Below, one piece after another: positions 54,232 to 64,000 of a stretch of 64,000 bases of DNA. Under the pieces are notes generated by a model. It searched no databases. It saw only the letters and a program-made list of their open reading frames with translations, and was not told where the DNA came from. The translations under genes were made by a program, and so were the position numbers. Source of the DNA: Strongylocentrotus purpuratus (taxonomy: Eukaryota > Echinodermata > Echinoidea > Camarodonta > Strongylocentrotidae); assembly GCF_000002235.5 (NCBI RefSeq), contig NW_022145596.1, forward strand, positions 1,606,852-1,670,851, in the 5' to 3' direction. Each line of letters opens with the position of its first letter. Position 1 is the first letter of the stretch.

Positions 54232-54444
54232 AAATCTTGTGGTGGTGGTTATTTTACCTGGCTGCTAAGAAAGCATAAATGCTTGTTAGTAAGCAACCAG
54301 ACGGCTGGCGGCTTTAGCTCCTCTCCGAGGGACCTGGTAATGAGGATTAATGCCTTACCAAAGGGCACTAACGCATCGACTTGGTTTCGGGCCCCGGGTC
54401 ACCGGGTTACGAGACCACTGCTCTACCGACTGAGCTATCGCGCC
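54232..54444 (-). mobile_element. tRNA-derived SINE
   Basis: On the minus strand it starts GGCGCGATAGCTCAGTCGGT, a tRNA-like head with an intact A box (TAGCTCAGTCGGTAGAGC). It continues to a degenerate B box (cccgaaaccaagt) and an unrelated body. Resembles sea-urchin SURF-type SINEs. It is inside the last arfaptin intron, in the same orientation as the gene. Confidence 0.8.
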
Positions 54445-55171
54445 TCCTCAAATTATCTCTTTATTGAAGAAAAATAGGATGCAATATATAATTTCTATTT
54501 AAAAAAAGGTACTTCCAGGATGGTTTGGAAAAAATATCTGATAGAGTTTGTGCCATAAACATATGGAGTGAGATGGTAATATTCTATTTTCGTACATCAC
54601 ATATTATATTATAATGCTCCTACATGCTTCAAAAGTGCTCTGGAATACAAAGTAAGGGATTAAGAAAGAAGGAACAAAGGGCAGTAGGAAGCAGGGCGAA
54701 AAGGGTCAAATGATCAGGGGTGATGGTGAGCACTAAAAAACACACAACACCCCCCCCCCCCCCCCCCCCTTGAGTTAAAAAAAAAAGGATTCGGGGAAGA
54801 AATAGCATCCAACATTCCCCATTTTGAGTAAAACAAAATTTGGGGGGAAACAAAAAATAGGGAAACCGATTTATATCAGGTAATTATCAGGCCTGAATGG
54901 TACAGAATATGCCGTAATGATGCCCTTGTGAAATTTGTGGTTTAAAATATTACTAGATTACTTGTAAAATTTAACAAGATTTGAAAAAAATTCTTTCAAT
55001 TTTGCTGTTACCAGTAAAGTGAAGTAAAGTATTTAACATTTGTTATGATAATCAACAAATAAGAATAACTCAGTTCCAATGCAGCTCTCTCGAAACAAAA
55101 AGCGATGACAAGAACACAACATTGCGTATCATTTACCAACACTTCTTAGCACGTTTGGCCATTCTACAAAC

Positions 55172-55346
55172 CTTGTTTTCATCCAAGAATCTGAGTTTGA
55201 CTGACACATCTTGTCTTAGCTTATCAAACTTTTCTTTCTGGTTTTCATATTTCTGTCTTGCTTCATGAAGTCTGGCCTGGGTCTGGGCATCTTTGGGTGC
55301 TAATGACAAGTGCTCCATGTCTGCTCTGTATGCATCGTACTCTATC
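55172..55346 (-). CDS. ARFIP: Arfaptin, BAR-domain exon
   Basis: 175 nt with acceptor ccatacag before 55346, phase 2 entry (Arg codon AG|G) and phase 0 exit at donor AAG|GTTTGT (55171). It encodes RIEYDAYRADMEHLSLAPKD then a charged helix ending KLRFLDENK. This matches the arfaptin segment R-EYDAYR-DLE-L-L-PRDA and VKLKFLEENK. Role: second long helix of the crescent dimer. Confidence 0.96.
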
Positions 55347-55394
55347 CTGTATGGACATAATGCAATAATTATAATAATTAATTACACATAATAA

Positions 55395-55665
55395 CTATAT
55401 TTGCTTACATAGTGCCTAACACTTACTTTATCAGAAGTCTCTAAGCACTCTACAATAATGCAGCATAATTACCCTGGCTTTAGCAGTGCAGCTGTCACAC
55501 GCTCTGCGTTTCAAGGAATAAATTCCTACCAGGTCCCCCATTTACTTCACCTGGGTGGAGTGTGGCAAATGTAGATAAATGTCTTGCCAAAGGACATTAG
55601 TGCCGCGGCGGGACTCGAACCGCGGACCTTGTGATCAACAGTCTTAAATCGAAACTCTTAACCCA
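55395..55665 (-). mobile_element. tRNA-derived SINE, second copy type
   Basis: The minus strand carries cacaaggtccgcggttcgagtcccgccgcggcac-like text with an intact B box (GGTTCGAGTCC). The A-box region is decayed. It continues through cctttggcaagacatttatc and cacccaggtgaagtaaatgg to an A+T-rich tail. It lies in the arfaptin intron between the exons at 55172 and 56511. Confidence 0.8.
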
Positions 55666-55724
55666 AGTGAAGTAAATGTGTTTCCGGCAGGAAGCTATAC
55701 CTTGGATGCTTTCTGTGCCTTAGG

Positions 55725-56132
55725 CACACCTGCCATCCTGTGGAGTTCAAAAACTGTATTCTTTAATCCCAGATGTTGTATTTTACTGACAAAAGTTATA
55801 TTCCTAACAAAAAACATGGACTGTTACGCAGATCAATGCCTCTTACAGTTACTACATACAGGAAGAATTTTTGTTATGGATCATTGGTTGAATATGCATG
55901 ATTTTGTCACGACTGGGGAGTTTGATAAACTAATGAACATCCCAAATTGTCGATGTGAGATGCTTGTAGGATACTTTACAGGACAGAATGGGCATTTTGC
56001 CATTGAAAATGGCACAAACACAAAAAAAAAAATACCTCCCGAAATTGTATTTTATTGAGGAAAATCGTACTGTCGTATTTGCTTCTAAAAATCGTACGAA
56101 ATACGCCTAAATCGTACTGGTTGGCAGGTCTG
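55725..56132. mobile_element. ~410-bp inverted-terminus element with 6-bp target duplication, copy 2
   Basis: Begins CACACCTGCCATCC and ends GGTTGGCAGGTCTG, flanked by direct cttagg copies (55719-55724 and 56133-56138). It is homologous end to end to 23839-24248. From 55819 an open frame of about 80 codons runs across the conserved interior; the other copy has stops in the matching frame. It lies in an arfaptin intron, antisense to the gene. Confidence 0.87.
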
Positions 56133-56510
56133 CTTAGGTCAGCTTGGTTATAGCCATAGTTACAAGCATACTTTGTAGGCACCATATGCATGAGTATCCC
56201 TTGGGACTGACGAGTGTAAATTATCGCTATTAATCACTTATTATGATATACTCATGAGAAGAGCTTTATACAGGACATTGTTTTCTTTCAGCATATTCCT
56301 CAGTTGTGAGGTAATATCATTTTCTCTGGTGGAATTCCATAAAATATTTTAGTACAGGGAAGTAGGAGAATGACTAATAAGGACATGGTGAAGTTTACTT
56401 GATGGGAATACATTACCTGAAATGCTGTTAGTGTTCTTTATCAAATGCTCAATACTAAACACAGATATATTTATAATCATTATTACCAAATTTGTAAAAT
56501 AATTATTTAC

Positions 56511-56869
56511 CTTGCTGACTCATAGGCCTTAACCGTGAGCAGCGTGTCTTCCATGGTCTTATTGCAGAGTGTGCTTACACTTGATGTGAAGAAGTTGAGG
56601 GCGCTAAGCAGTGTTTCTCCATTCAGGCAGAGTGATTTCTGTGTCTCAGCGTTATATGAGAACTCCTCTTGAAGCTCCAGTGACTTCTGCGAGAGCTCAC
56701 CAAATGCATCACCGAGGGACCTCTGTGTCTGGACCACCAGGTAGAACTGATTAGTGAGGGCTCTGGTGAGCTTGAGAATGTGAGCGTACTTCCGTTGCGT
56801 GTCCCGAAGGACCTCTATCTGGGCTTCTAGCTGCAGGTCTACAGTCCTGGAGGCCTTACCAAGTTTCTC
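56511..56869 (-). CDS. ARFIP: Arfaptin, main BAR/AH-domain exon
   Basis: 359 nt. Acceptor catcatctttacag before 56869, phase 0 entry; donor GCAAG|GTAAAT at 56510, phase 2 exit. It encodes [20 protein letters not shown], then [53 protein letters not shown] and [17 protein letters not shown]. These are the arfaptin-homology motifs in family order (compare GRGSRTVDLELE, LGDAF-DLS-KS-EL-EEFGYNA-TQ). Known role: a BAR-fold dimer that binds Arl1, Arf and Rac1 GTPases and curved trans-Golgi membrane. The exon begins upstream of the first internal Met, so ATG-to-stop ORF calling truncates it; splice phase fixes the start. Confidence 0.96.
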
Positions 56870-57276
56870 CTGTAAAGATGATGATCAGAGCATCTCATCA
56901 ATTATACAAATATGCTTTTCTCATACATGTAGCCACCCCATGATAAACCACCATGGTAGACTTTTATTTTCCTCCAGGGTAAAATTACACACAGAATTAA
57001 ATCATCCTTGGCTATACTAGACATCTCTAGTTCCGCACCCCATTGGTCCTACATCCTATCAGATTCAAGCTTTCAATGGACCAATGGGAAAATTGCAGTC
57101 CTTTTTGGTCCCATGTTCAATTAAGCTTTTGGTTAGGAACGTGTTTCATTTGACCAACGCGATGTACAATGGACCAGAGACCAGAGAACTTTGGAATGAA
57201 AAGGAAATATAATTATCAGGAGGCGGTTATGGTGAAATTCTATAATTAATATCTGGAATGCTCTATTTTCTCTTAC

Positions 57277-57380
57277 CTGTATCATATGTCTTGTACATTT
57301 GTATCTTGAAATACTCCTGTTCTTAAATTATTCTGGTTAAGGGTGATGAGACCTTGTCCTGTCCTCATTAGGACCAGAAC
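57277..57380 (-). pseudogene. Decayed duplicate of an arfaptin exon end with intact splice donor
   Basis: Reads ttctggtcctaatg ... tttaagaacaggag ... acaaatgtac ... atacag|gtaaga, paralogous to the 3' part of the real exon at 57418-57605. Over the last 51 nt I count 7 differences, so about 86 percent identity by eye. In the matching frame two TAA stops precede the last 17 codons, which are open and end at a consensus donor. It probably arose by tandem duplication of about 140 bp spanning the exon-intron junction. No convincing acceptor was found, so it is called a pseudo-exon rather than an alternative exon. Confidence 0.75.
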
Positions 57381-57417
57381 CTTGGTCTACCGTAACAAAG
57401 ACTACCCTCAGACTTAC

Positions 57418-57605
57418 CTGCACCATCTGTCTAGTACATTTGTATGTTGAGATACTCCAGTTCTTAAAGCTATCAAGTTTAGCCTTAGCCATGGCGGATG
57501 AGGTCTGGTCTCCATTAGGACCAGACATGGGATTGCTGTATCCATGGCCTCCTTGTTCATCCATTGGACTCTCGGTTGGTGGTTTCTGGAATGGGATCGG
57601 TGAGG
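57418..57605 (-). CDS. ARFIP: Arfaptin, first recognised coding exon (linker and amphipathic helix)
   Basis: 188 nt. Acceptor tttccaatcctcag before 57605, phase 1 entry; donor CAG|GTAAGT at 57417, phase 0 exit. It encodes a Pro/Ser/Gly-rich linker, then AMAKAKLDSFKNWSISTYKC and TRQMVQ. The latter matches the arfaptin segment (W-L/I-NTYKCT-Q) that forms the amphipathic helix and start of the AH domain, which in mammals senses PI4P on the trans-Golgi. The four recognised exons total 878 nt (about 292 residues), so roughly 50-80 N-terminal residues and the start codon are missing and should lie at higher coordinates. Confidence 0.93.
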
Positions 57606-59745
57606 CTGAGGATTGGAAAGTATTAACAGATATATGATAACGGTGATGATAGTGTTTGGTAGTAACAGACTTTTTGACATTCATACATTTACTTCTTTTT
57701 TTATTTTACTCGTGTTAATAAATGTTGTTGATTTACATGGGCATCAACTACAGGTGTACATGTAAACTTGTAAAGTATAACTTAAAACATTTGGTTGCCA
57801 TATCAACATTATTTTCAATAAATCAAAGACTATATTGAAACAATGAAAATAAAGATTACAATTTGTATAACCTTTCTTAATATAAACAAAATGAACATCA
57901 TCTTTAAATCATTTACATGTATCAAGAATAAATATTTTGTTTTCTTGGTAATTTAAGAAATGTTTATTCTATTAGTAATATTGATTTTTCTTGAAGTATT
58001 CTTGATTTGTGTACAGCGCTTTGAACTTTAATGTCACAAGCGCTATATAAATTGTTTATATTATTATTATTATAAATATTTCAACAAGCTTATTTTTGGC
58101 AACAACAAAAATCATACATGTACGTACAAAACAGCTCTCCTTATTATAATATTATTTTATTGAACATATTAATAATGGAAAATGTATTAAAATTTGATAG
58201 GAATGGGTTATGGTTAAGATAAACATTTATATCAGTACCATATATACATGTACATGACAAAGAAATAGTAGGAGCAGACAAATATAAGGCAAGAAAAAAA
58301 CATGAAATGTACTAATAAAAATGTTACAACATGTGTGCATTAAAGGACATGTATGAATCATACGTCTACTGGCACAATGCAAACATCATATAATGCAATC
58401 ATAATATAAACAAGTAGCTTCTGTATGTTTGCACTGCCTTAAGGCCAACATGTAATGGTCTTACATCTTGAAATCAATTTTTGGTTAATGCACTCGAGAC
58501 TACATGTATGCATACTGTGTCTATGAAAGAAATACACAGAAATATCCTTTTCTTTTACATGTAGCAGTTCTATGAGTGAATTTTGTATCTAACTCCTTGT
58601 TGCTGAAAGCACCTAGTATCAAGTACAATATGTACATGAACATAGCATTGCCAGTCTAATACATTTTACGCCTATTGATTACAGTTCAACTTGAAATCGT
58701 TAGGACAATTTGTGAAACTTACTGGTACTCATCAATCACGTACAAAACATGCTCTATATTAATATTCCTCTTCATACTATAAGGATCACAACGATTCTAT
58801 GGTTATTTTTCTCTTTTTCCAGGGATTCTGGAAAGAATAACTTCTTACATTTAGCAATTGCAGAGTTAACCCTTTTGTTTTTCAACAAGAAAAAACAGTT
58901 AAGCAGCAAGTAATATAGGCACAAGGCAGCATCTAACTAGTAAAAAAGAAAAAGCACAACCTAATAAAGGAGGAAATACTGTTTCTAAATCTGAACTGTT
59001 TCTAAGAATGAAATAAAGAGATTCATATTTGAAAATTATTTTGAAGTTGCAAGCTTGGATCTGATTATGACAATTTCCTGATATAGTGAATTCCCAGAAT
59101 GTGAATCTACCTTTACGCAGTTTGAAATCTTAAATCTGAAATTCAAGTACATGTCCGTAATGTCCCTTTATCTTAAACCTATCAGAAGATAATATATTAG
59201 AAATTTCATTACAGGATGCAGTCACAAATTACTGGAGTTAATCAGTGCAGTTAATCATAGGCTGCGTGTAGAAAATATTATGCACGGAACTGTAAAAGAT
59301 AGTAGACAGGCTTCAACATGTACATCACATGTCACATACAAAACAACAAAGTTTGCAATACATTCTCATACAGGTCATTCAAATGAAGAGGAAAGTAACC
59401 ATCATTATAAGAAATCAACACTAAATTGCAGCTATTAAAAATGACATAAAACACTAGAGTTCTGCATAACAGTCTTATTATGATAACATACAATTAACAA
59501 TGTAAACAAGAAAAAACAATCTTAATCTTTTTGTTTGATTCATCATTCTAATTGAGTAATAGTATACATGTACAAGTACAATGTATGTCTAAAAATAGCA
59601 ATTACCAGAAACACACATCATAGGTTTATGCAAATAAAACAAGGAAACAGAAGTGCAATGCTTGAATTCATTAATTTATGGGTTATGGGCTGCATGCGAA
59701 ATGAATGAATGGTGTTACATATAAACAGTACAGATGTTAGCTTAC
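57606..59745. other. Arfaptin intron, nothing further recognised apart from a SINE tail
   Basis: A+T-rich with many acatgta motifs. No exon with a family match was seen. Confidence 0.45.
58005..58075 (+). mobile_element. SINE 3' tail fragment
   Basis: gtgtacagcgctttgaac, then gcgctatataaattg and a (tta)n run: the usual tail of tRNA-derived SINEs of this type, without the tRNA head. Confidence 0.55.
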
Positions 59746-59766
59746 GTTCAGTTTCTTGCTCTCCCT
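59746..59766 (-). CDS. Candidate 21-nt microexon of arfaptin
   Basis: ttttttacacacacag|21 nt|gtaagc on the minus strand. In the phase needed by the next exon (57605, phase 1) it reads through as xGEQETE(P), with no stop. It is supported only by the splice consensus and a length divisible by three, and could be chance. Confidence 0.28.
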
Positions 59767-60547
59767 CTGTGTGTGTAAAAAAGATAAATGCAAACAGGTG
59801 TGAGAGTCTACATGGTGTATGTTAGCATGCATGAGATCTATTGAAATGGTTAATGGGTCTGAGATAATATCAATACCGTAGTCCCCAAAATGAGAAAAAT
59901 TAGAAAAAGATGAAGAGATAATACATATTTCCCTGTTAAGATGAAAGAATATGATTAAAGCTGGCTATACCATAATACTGTGTGTGCAAATGGAGAGATG
60001 GCATTTAATTCAAGTCTAATTAATCCAATCATTACAGAGGTTACGCATCAATTTGCATTTACAATGGAGGGGTATTTGGCCACATCAAGTATGGCCTGCC
60101 TTTATACCATGGCTTACAAATGGAAAAGCTAGACAAAAGGCCTTAGGCAATAACAATTACCATACAAAATATATCTGTTTACATTCTAAAAATCCATACG
60201 GAGCGCATGCTACATCCATTTATCCATCGCCTATTTTTTGCCAAACTCCATTATGATTTTCTATTAAAGCAGATTTTTAAATTCATAAGATTATCAATTT
60301 TGTTTGATAAAAAAATATGATTTTCTCTTTAAATGACTCTGACTTAAACAATGCCTTCTCAAGCCAGAGAAAGAAAGAAAAGGTTAGGTTGATATATATT
60401 CTACATGTACATGTATATACCTGTAAGATAATAAAAAAGAAGGTGATTCACACATATATGTAAGAAGATTTTATTAGGAGTTTTGATTTCTTTACCCATC
60501 TGTTAGTGTCTCCAATTTACCATCAAATTGGAAAGCATCACTTACAT

Positions 60548-60580
60548 TTTGTGAAGGGGCGCCTATTTGCATATGAACCT
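60548..60580 (-). CDS. Candidate 33-nt microexon of arfaptin
   Basis: cgtcttgtag|33 nt|gtaagtg on the minus strand; a multiple of three. In phase 1 it is open by itself. Joining it directly to the 21-nt candidate would create TAG, so the two could not be used together in that phase. The acceptor tract is weak. Confidence 0.2.
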
Positions 60581-61944
60581 ACAAGACGTGAGGGTTGTGA
60601 GCCTCTGGCAGCTTTGTAAGATATCAACAAAATCATTCTAAGGTAATTTGTTTAATACAACATGCATCCAAATATGATTAAGATAAAGCTATGGAAAGAT
60701 GTTTCTAGCAAAGCAATAAATGCTTTACTAAAAAATATGGTTACAGATTTACAGACATACAATTAGAAAAAATATACAGTGTAAAATATACATGATACAT
60801 GATACATCTCATGTAGATGTACACGTCCCAATTACGGGGGGAGGGGGCGGTTCTCAGCCGATAAACATAGCAATACATGTTTACTTTAAACTACTCTAAA
60901 ATCTATTCTATTTTTTTCCTTCTACGCAAGTCAACAATAAATGCATACACCGTACATGTAGTATAAAAATACAGCCCGGGTACTTACTAATTAGATCAAG
61001 AATTGTATTTGTACATATGGTTTGACACATCTACATCGTAAAATGTACATGTATGTCAAAATGGATTGGGTTAAAGAAGATGTAATATTCATTCTGTCAT
61101 GAAATTCTCCCTTCCCCTTTTAACAATGGCCATAATGTATCTTTATTATTGCTGCATATTTCTGACCCTGTGTCAGCCCTGTCTAGTTTTAAAGGGCATA
61201 CACATGTTCATCTTAGCAGGTGCACTAATCCACAGTGAAATCACCTGCTTCAATATCATCCTATACAATGTAGGACCCAATGGCTTGATAGACCTATCCA
61301 GCCTCCCATCCATGTGTTTAGACAAGCATGCTGCCAATTACTCCAGCCAGCTACTGCCCTATTCATTAACAGCAATGTATTAGATCCGCCCTCTATCACT
61401 GCCCCCTTCATTAATATCATGCATAGATCCTTCCTTTAGTGGGTGGGAGACGGGGTAACACATGGGAATTGCAACGTAACACGTCTTAAAGGGACGTCTC
61501 GTAGCGGCTACACGGTAGGTGCACTTTCCGATATTCTGCCTGGGGGATGCATGTTCTACTCGACTGACTTGTGAATATTGTCAGTGCTCTACATGTACCG
61601 GTAGGTATTCAGAGTGGGCGACGGAGAAAATTGAATATAGGAGGGGGCGTTGGGACCAAAAGACAACATCCCTATTTTTCATTTAATTCAGACACTTTTT
61701 CAAGCGTGTTCTCTTCTAAAATTTATTTGAAATTCTTTCTAAATAAAAAAATAAGGGATTAAAATTTGTTTCTTACCAGCATGCTAACATCAAAAACAAT
61801 AAGGATCAAAATACATGTGAATGACATGTACTCCCACGTACGACATATGCATGTAGATCAGATTTTACAAAAAACAGATAAACAGTTGGTTTATCATTTA
61901 GACTCAGAGTCATTGCATCAAAGAATTAATATCTCATTTCAAAG
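60581..61944. other. No exon recognised
   Basis: A short G-rich tract near 60836-60850. The 94-codon plus-strand frame at 61099-61383 is hydrophobic but has no family match or splice support. Confidence 0.4.
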
Positions 61945-63726
61945 TAGGCCTGAGTCATCACGGGTTTTGCCGAACCCGGGTTTGACTTGAAAATTTCGGG
62001 CGGGGACCGGGTACCCGAAATTTTCACCACTGCACTGACACTAAAAATCGTGTGCATGCAGCGGCGGGAGTTAGATTAAGTTGCTGTTCTAATAATGCGA
62101 TGGAAAGGACAGTTACTGCTTTCAAAACAATAAAATAATCAATTGAATTAAATTAAGATGCTTTAAAAAATAAATGGATATCGTTTCAGTTGACGGTAGG
62201 TGTTTTTATCGCTCTAAAATTGAGGCTGCAAGAAAGGAATCACGCTTCGTGGTACCGATCGAGTGCGTTCGGAAACGGAAGTGGAAATAGATCTATGACC
62301 CACTGAAGACAGAGCAAGAAAGTGCCACACAGAAGACTAAAATGTTGATCAGACTATTGCAATTAAATCGTAATACTAAAGGCATTAATTTAATTGTCAA
62401 AATATATCCACAATATAATGGTTTACCCTTGATAATTTGATGAAGGAAAATAAATTAAAGCTCTTGAAATAACATCGAAGTGCCTTTCGTTCGTTCTAAA
62501 AATGCGTGTAGATCTATAACGGCAAGCACAAGTTACGAGTCAAGCTTGATATGCATGTTTACATCCCTGCACCGTCATCCGACCTGATCGGAACAATAAG
62601 CATTGAACCAATTAAAAAACATCACGTAAGACTTTGAGGGACTCCAATTCAACAAAATTACCGTAAAATAGTTATTTGCTTTGACAAATAATACTATAGA
62701 TATTCATAATATCTTACAGAAATAATGATATTTCATGAGCTACGTACTCGATTTCGAGTTCAGCTAGCCATCATTTTCAAATGAGACGTAGTTGTCATGC
62801 AGTAGACTGTAGAGGGCAGTATGCAGCAGAGAGAGGAAAAAAGCGCGGGCCTGAGATCACGTGATATTGACGTGCCTATTACGTGATTTTTTTTTCCCCT
62901 CTCTGCGAGCTGCCGCATGTCTACAGCCTACTGCGCTGCATGCATGACAACTACGTCTCATTTCAAAATGATGGCTAGCTGAACTCGATATCGAGTACGT
63001 AGCTCATGAAATATCATTATTTCTGTAAGATATTATGAATATCTATAGTATTATTTGTCAAAGCAAATAACTATTTTACGGTAATTTTGTTGAATTGGAG
63101 TCCCTCAAAGTCTTACGTGATGTTTTTTAATTGGTTCAATGCTTATTGTTCCGATCAGGTCGGATGACGGTGCAGGGATGTAAACATGCATATCAAGCTT
63201 GACTCGTAACTTGTGCTTGCCGTTATAGATCTACCCGCATTTTATGTTATTTCAAGAGCTTTAATTTATTTTCCTTCATCAAACTATCAAGGGTAAACCA
63301 TTATATTGTGGATATATTTTGACAATTAGATTAATGCCTTTAGTATTACGATTTAATTGCGATAGTCTGATCAACATTTTAGTCTTCTGTGTGGCACTTT
63401 CTTGCTCTTGTCTTCAGTGGGTCTATTTCCACTTCCGTTTCTGAACGCACTCGATCGGTACCACGAAGCGTGATTCCTTTCTTGCAGCCTCAATTTTAGA
63501 GCGATAAAATCACCTATCGTCAACTGAAACCAATATCCATTTATTTCTAAAGCATATTTATTTGATTATATTGAAATATAAGTTTGTGAATTGCATATTT
63601 TTAGTTCTATATTTCAAAATATCAGTGTGAAATTTAATTTTGAAAAACCCGAAACCCGAAAACCAAAAACCGGGTTTCAGCTCGACGGTCGGGGCCCGGG
63701 CGGGGACCCGTTTCGACTCAGGCCTA
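61945..63726. mobile_element. 1.78-kb foldback transposon with 8-bp target duplication (hAT-like ends)
   Basis: Starts TAGGCCTGAGTC, ends GACTCAGGCCTA, and is flanked by direct tttcaaag (61937-61944 and 63727-63734). GGGTACCCG-type and CGGGTTT-type motifs lie just inside both ends. The two halves are inverted: 62159 to about 62850 pairs with about 62870 to 63553, with few differences and small indels. It folds to a short centre in which atcacgt (62855) faces acgtgat (62881). There is no transposase frame. TAG/CAG termini with an 8-bp duplication point to a non-autonomous hAT-type element. It lies in or upstream of the arfaptin 5' region. Confidence 0.9.
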
Positions 63727-63734
63727 TTTCAAAG

Positions 63735-64000
63735 TACATTATCCAATATCCATTATAAAGAACAAAGCTAATTTCAGAGGACCTTGAATTATCAATGGTT
63801 ATGTATGCCACAGTGTAATCAACAGTGATGAATTATTACACAATGATTCATTTCCATAACAAACAAGACACTTCAAATTCAGTCCAGGGCTCATGACTTA
63901 ACAAAATGCTGCATGATTCGAAAACAACAACGTTTTTTAAAGAAAAAAATCTCTTAAAAATAAAAAGGAGAAATATGTGGTGGGTGTTTTCATGAGGAAA
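63735..64000. other. A+T-rich, nothing recognised
   Basis: No exon, repeat or RNA feature supported. Confidence 0.4.

Noticed and set aside
54360..54444. tRNA gene
   Set aside because: Only the A-box half looks tRNA-like; the B box and acceptor pairing are degenerate and the sequence runs into a SINE body.
55600..55665. tRNA gene
   Set aside because: Intact B box but decayed A box, no closing acceptor stem, continuous with a SINE body.
55678..56058. 126-codon plus-strand frame as a host gene
   Set aside because: It starts outside and runs into a repeat element with a second, stop-containing copy at 23839; treated as part of the element.

Overview
The window is animal nuclear DNA, A+T-rich, with spliced genes, long introns and many non-autonomous DNA transposons. 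The best guess is a marine deuterostome invertebrate, most likely an echinoid (sea urchin). That rests on tRNA-headed SINEs resembling the sea-urchin SURF type, dense TTAA-flanked inverted-repeat elements and the intron sizes; it is an inference from repeat style and was not tested by a search. There are no bacterial features, no CRISPR array and no rRNA.

Two genes are clear, both on the minus strand. (1) An MFSD6-like major facilitator transporter has four coding exons (35243-35180, 26861-25251, 22035-21832, 21081-20567). Every junction has consensus AG/GT ends and every intron is phase 1, and together they encode 797 residues. A splice acceptor at 35455 shows the ATG exon has a spliced 5' leader, and a CpG-richer stretch near 46.9-47.5 kb is a candidate promoter and leader exon. 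(2) An arfaptin (ARFIP) gene has four recognised coding exons (57605-57418, 56869-56511, 55346-55172, 54197-54042) covering the whole BAR/arfaptin-homology domain to the stop. Its N-terminal exons were not found and should lie upstream, at higher coordinates. The two genes act separately: one is an integral membrane transporter-like protein, the other a membrane-curvature and small-GTPase adaptor of the trans-Golgi.

The left 17 kb holds only two weak exon-like ORFs: a truncated PHD-finger ORF at 5372-5590, and a Pro/Gly-rich ORF with a splice donor at 2095-2277 that is the end of a local tandem array. The rest is repeats and unremarkable A+T-rich DNA.

The most striking content is repeat structure. 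There is a 1.78-kb foldback transposon with a perfect 8-bp target duplication (61945-63726), and a very young 344-bp inverted-repeat element made inside of ~20-bp palindromes (34748-35091). Two copies of a ~410-bp element have 6-bp target duplications and a coding-like interior (23839, 55725). A TTAA family is present in several copies. A 1.1-kb purine-only minisatellite has higher-order periodicity (27606-28741), and a nine-copy 41-bp minisatellite lies at 32604-32981. The arfaptin gene also carries a decayed duplicate of one of its own exon ends with its splice donor intact (57277-57380).
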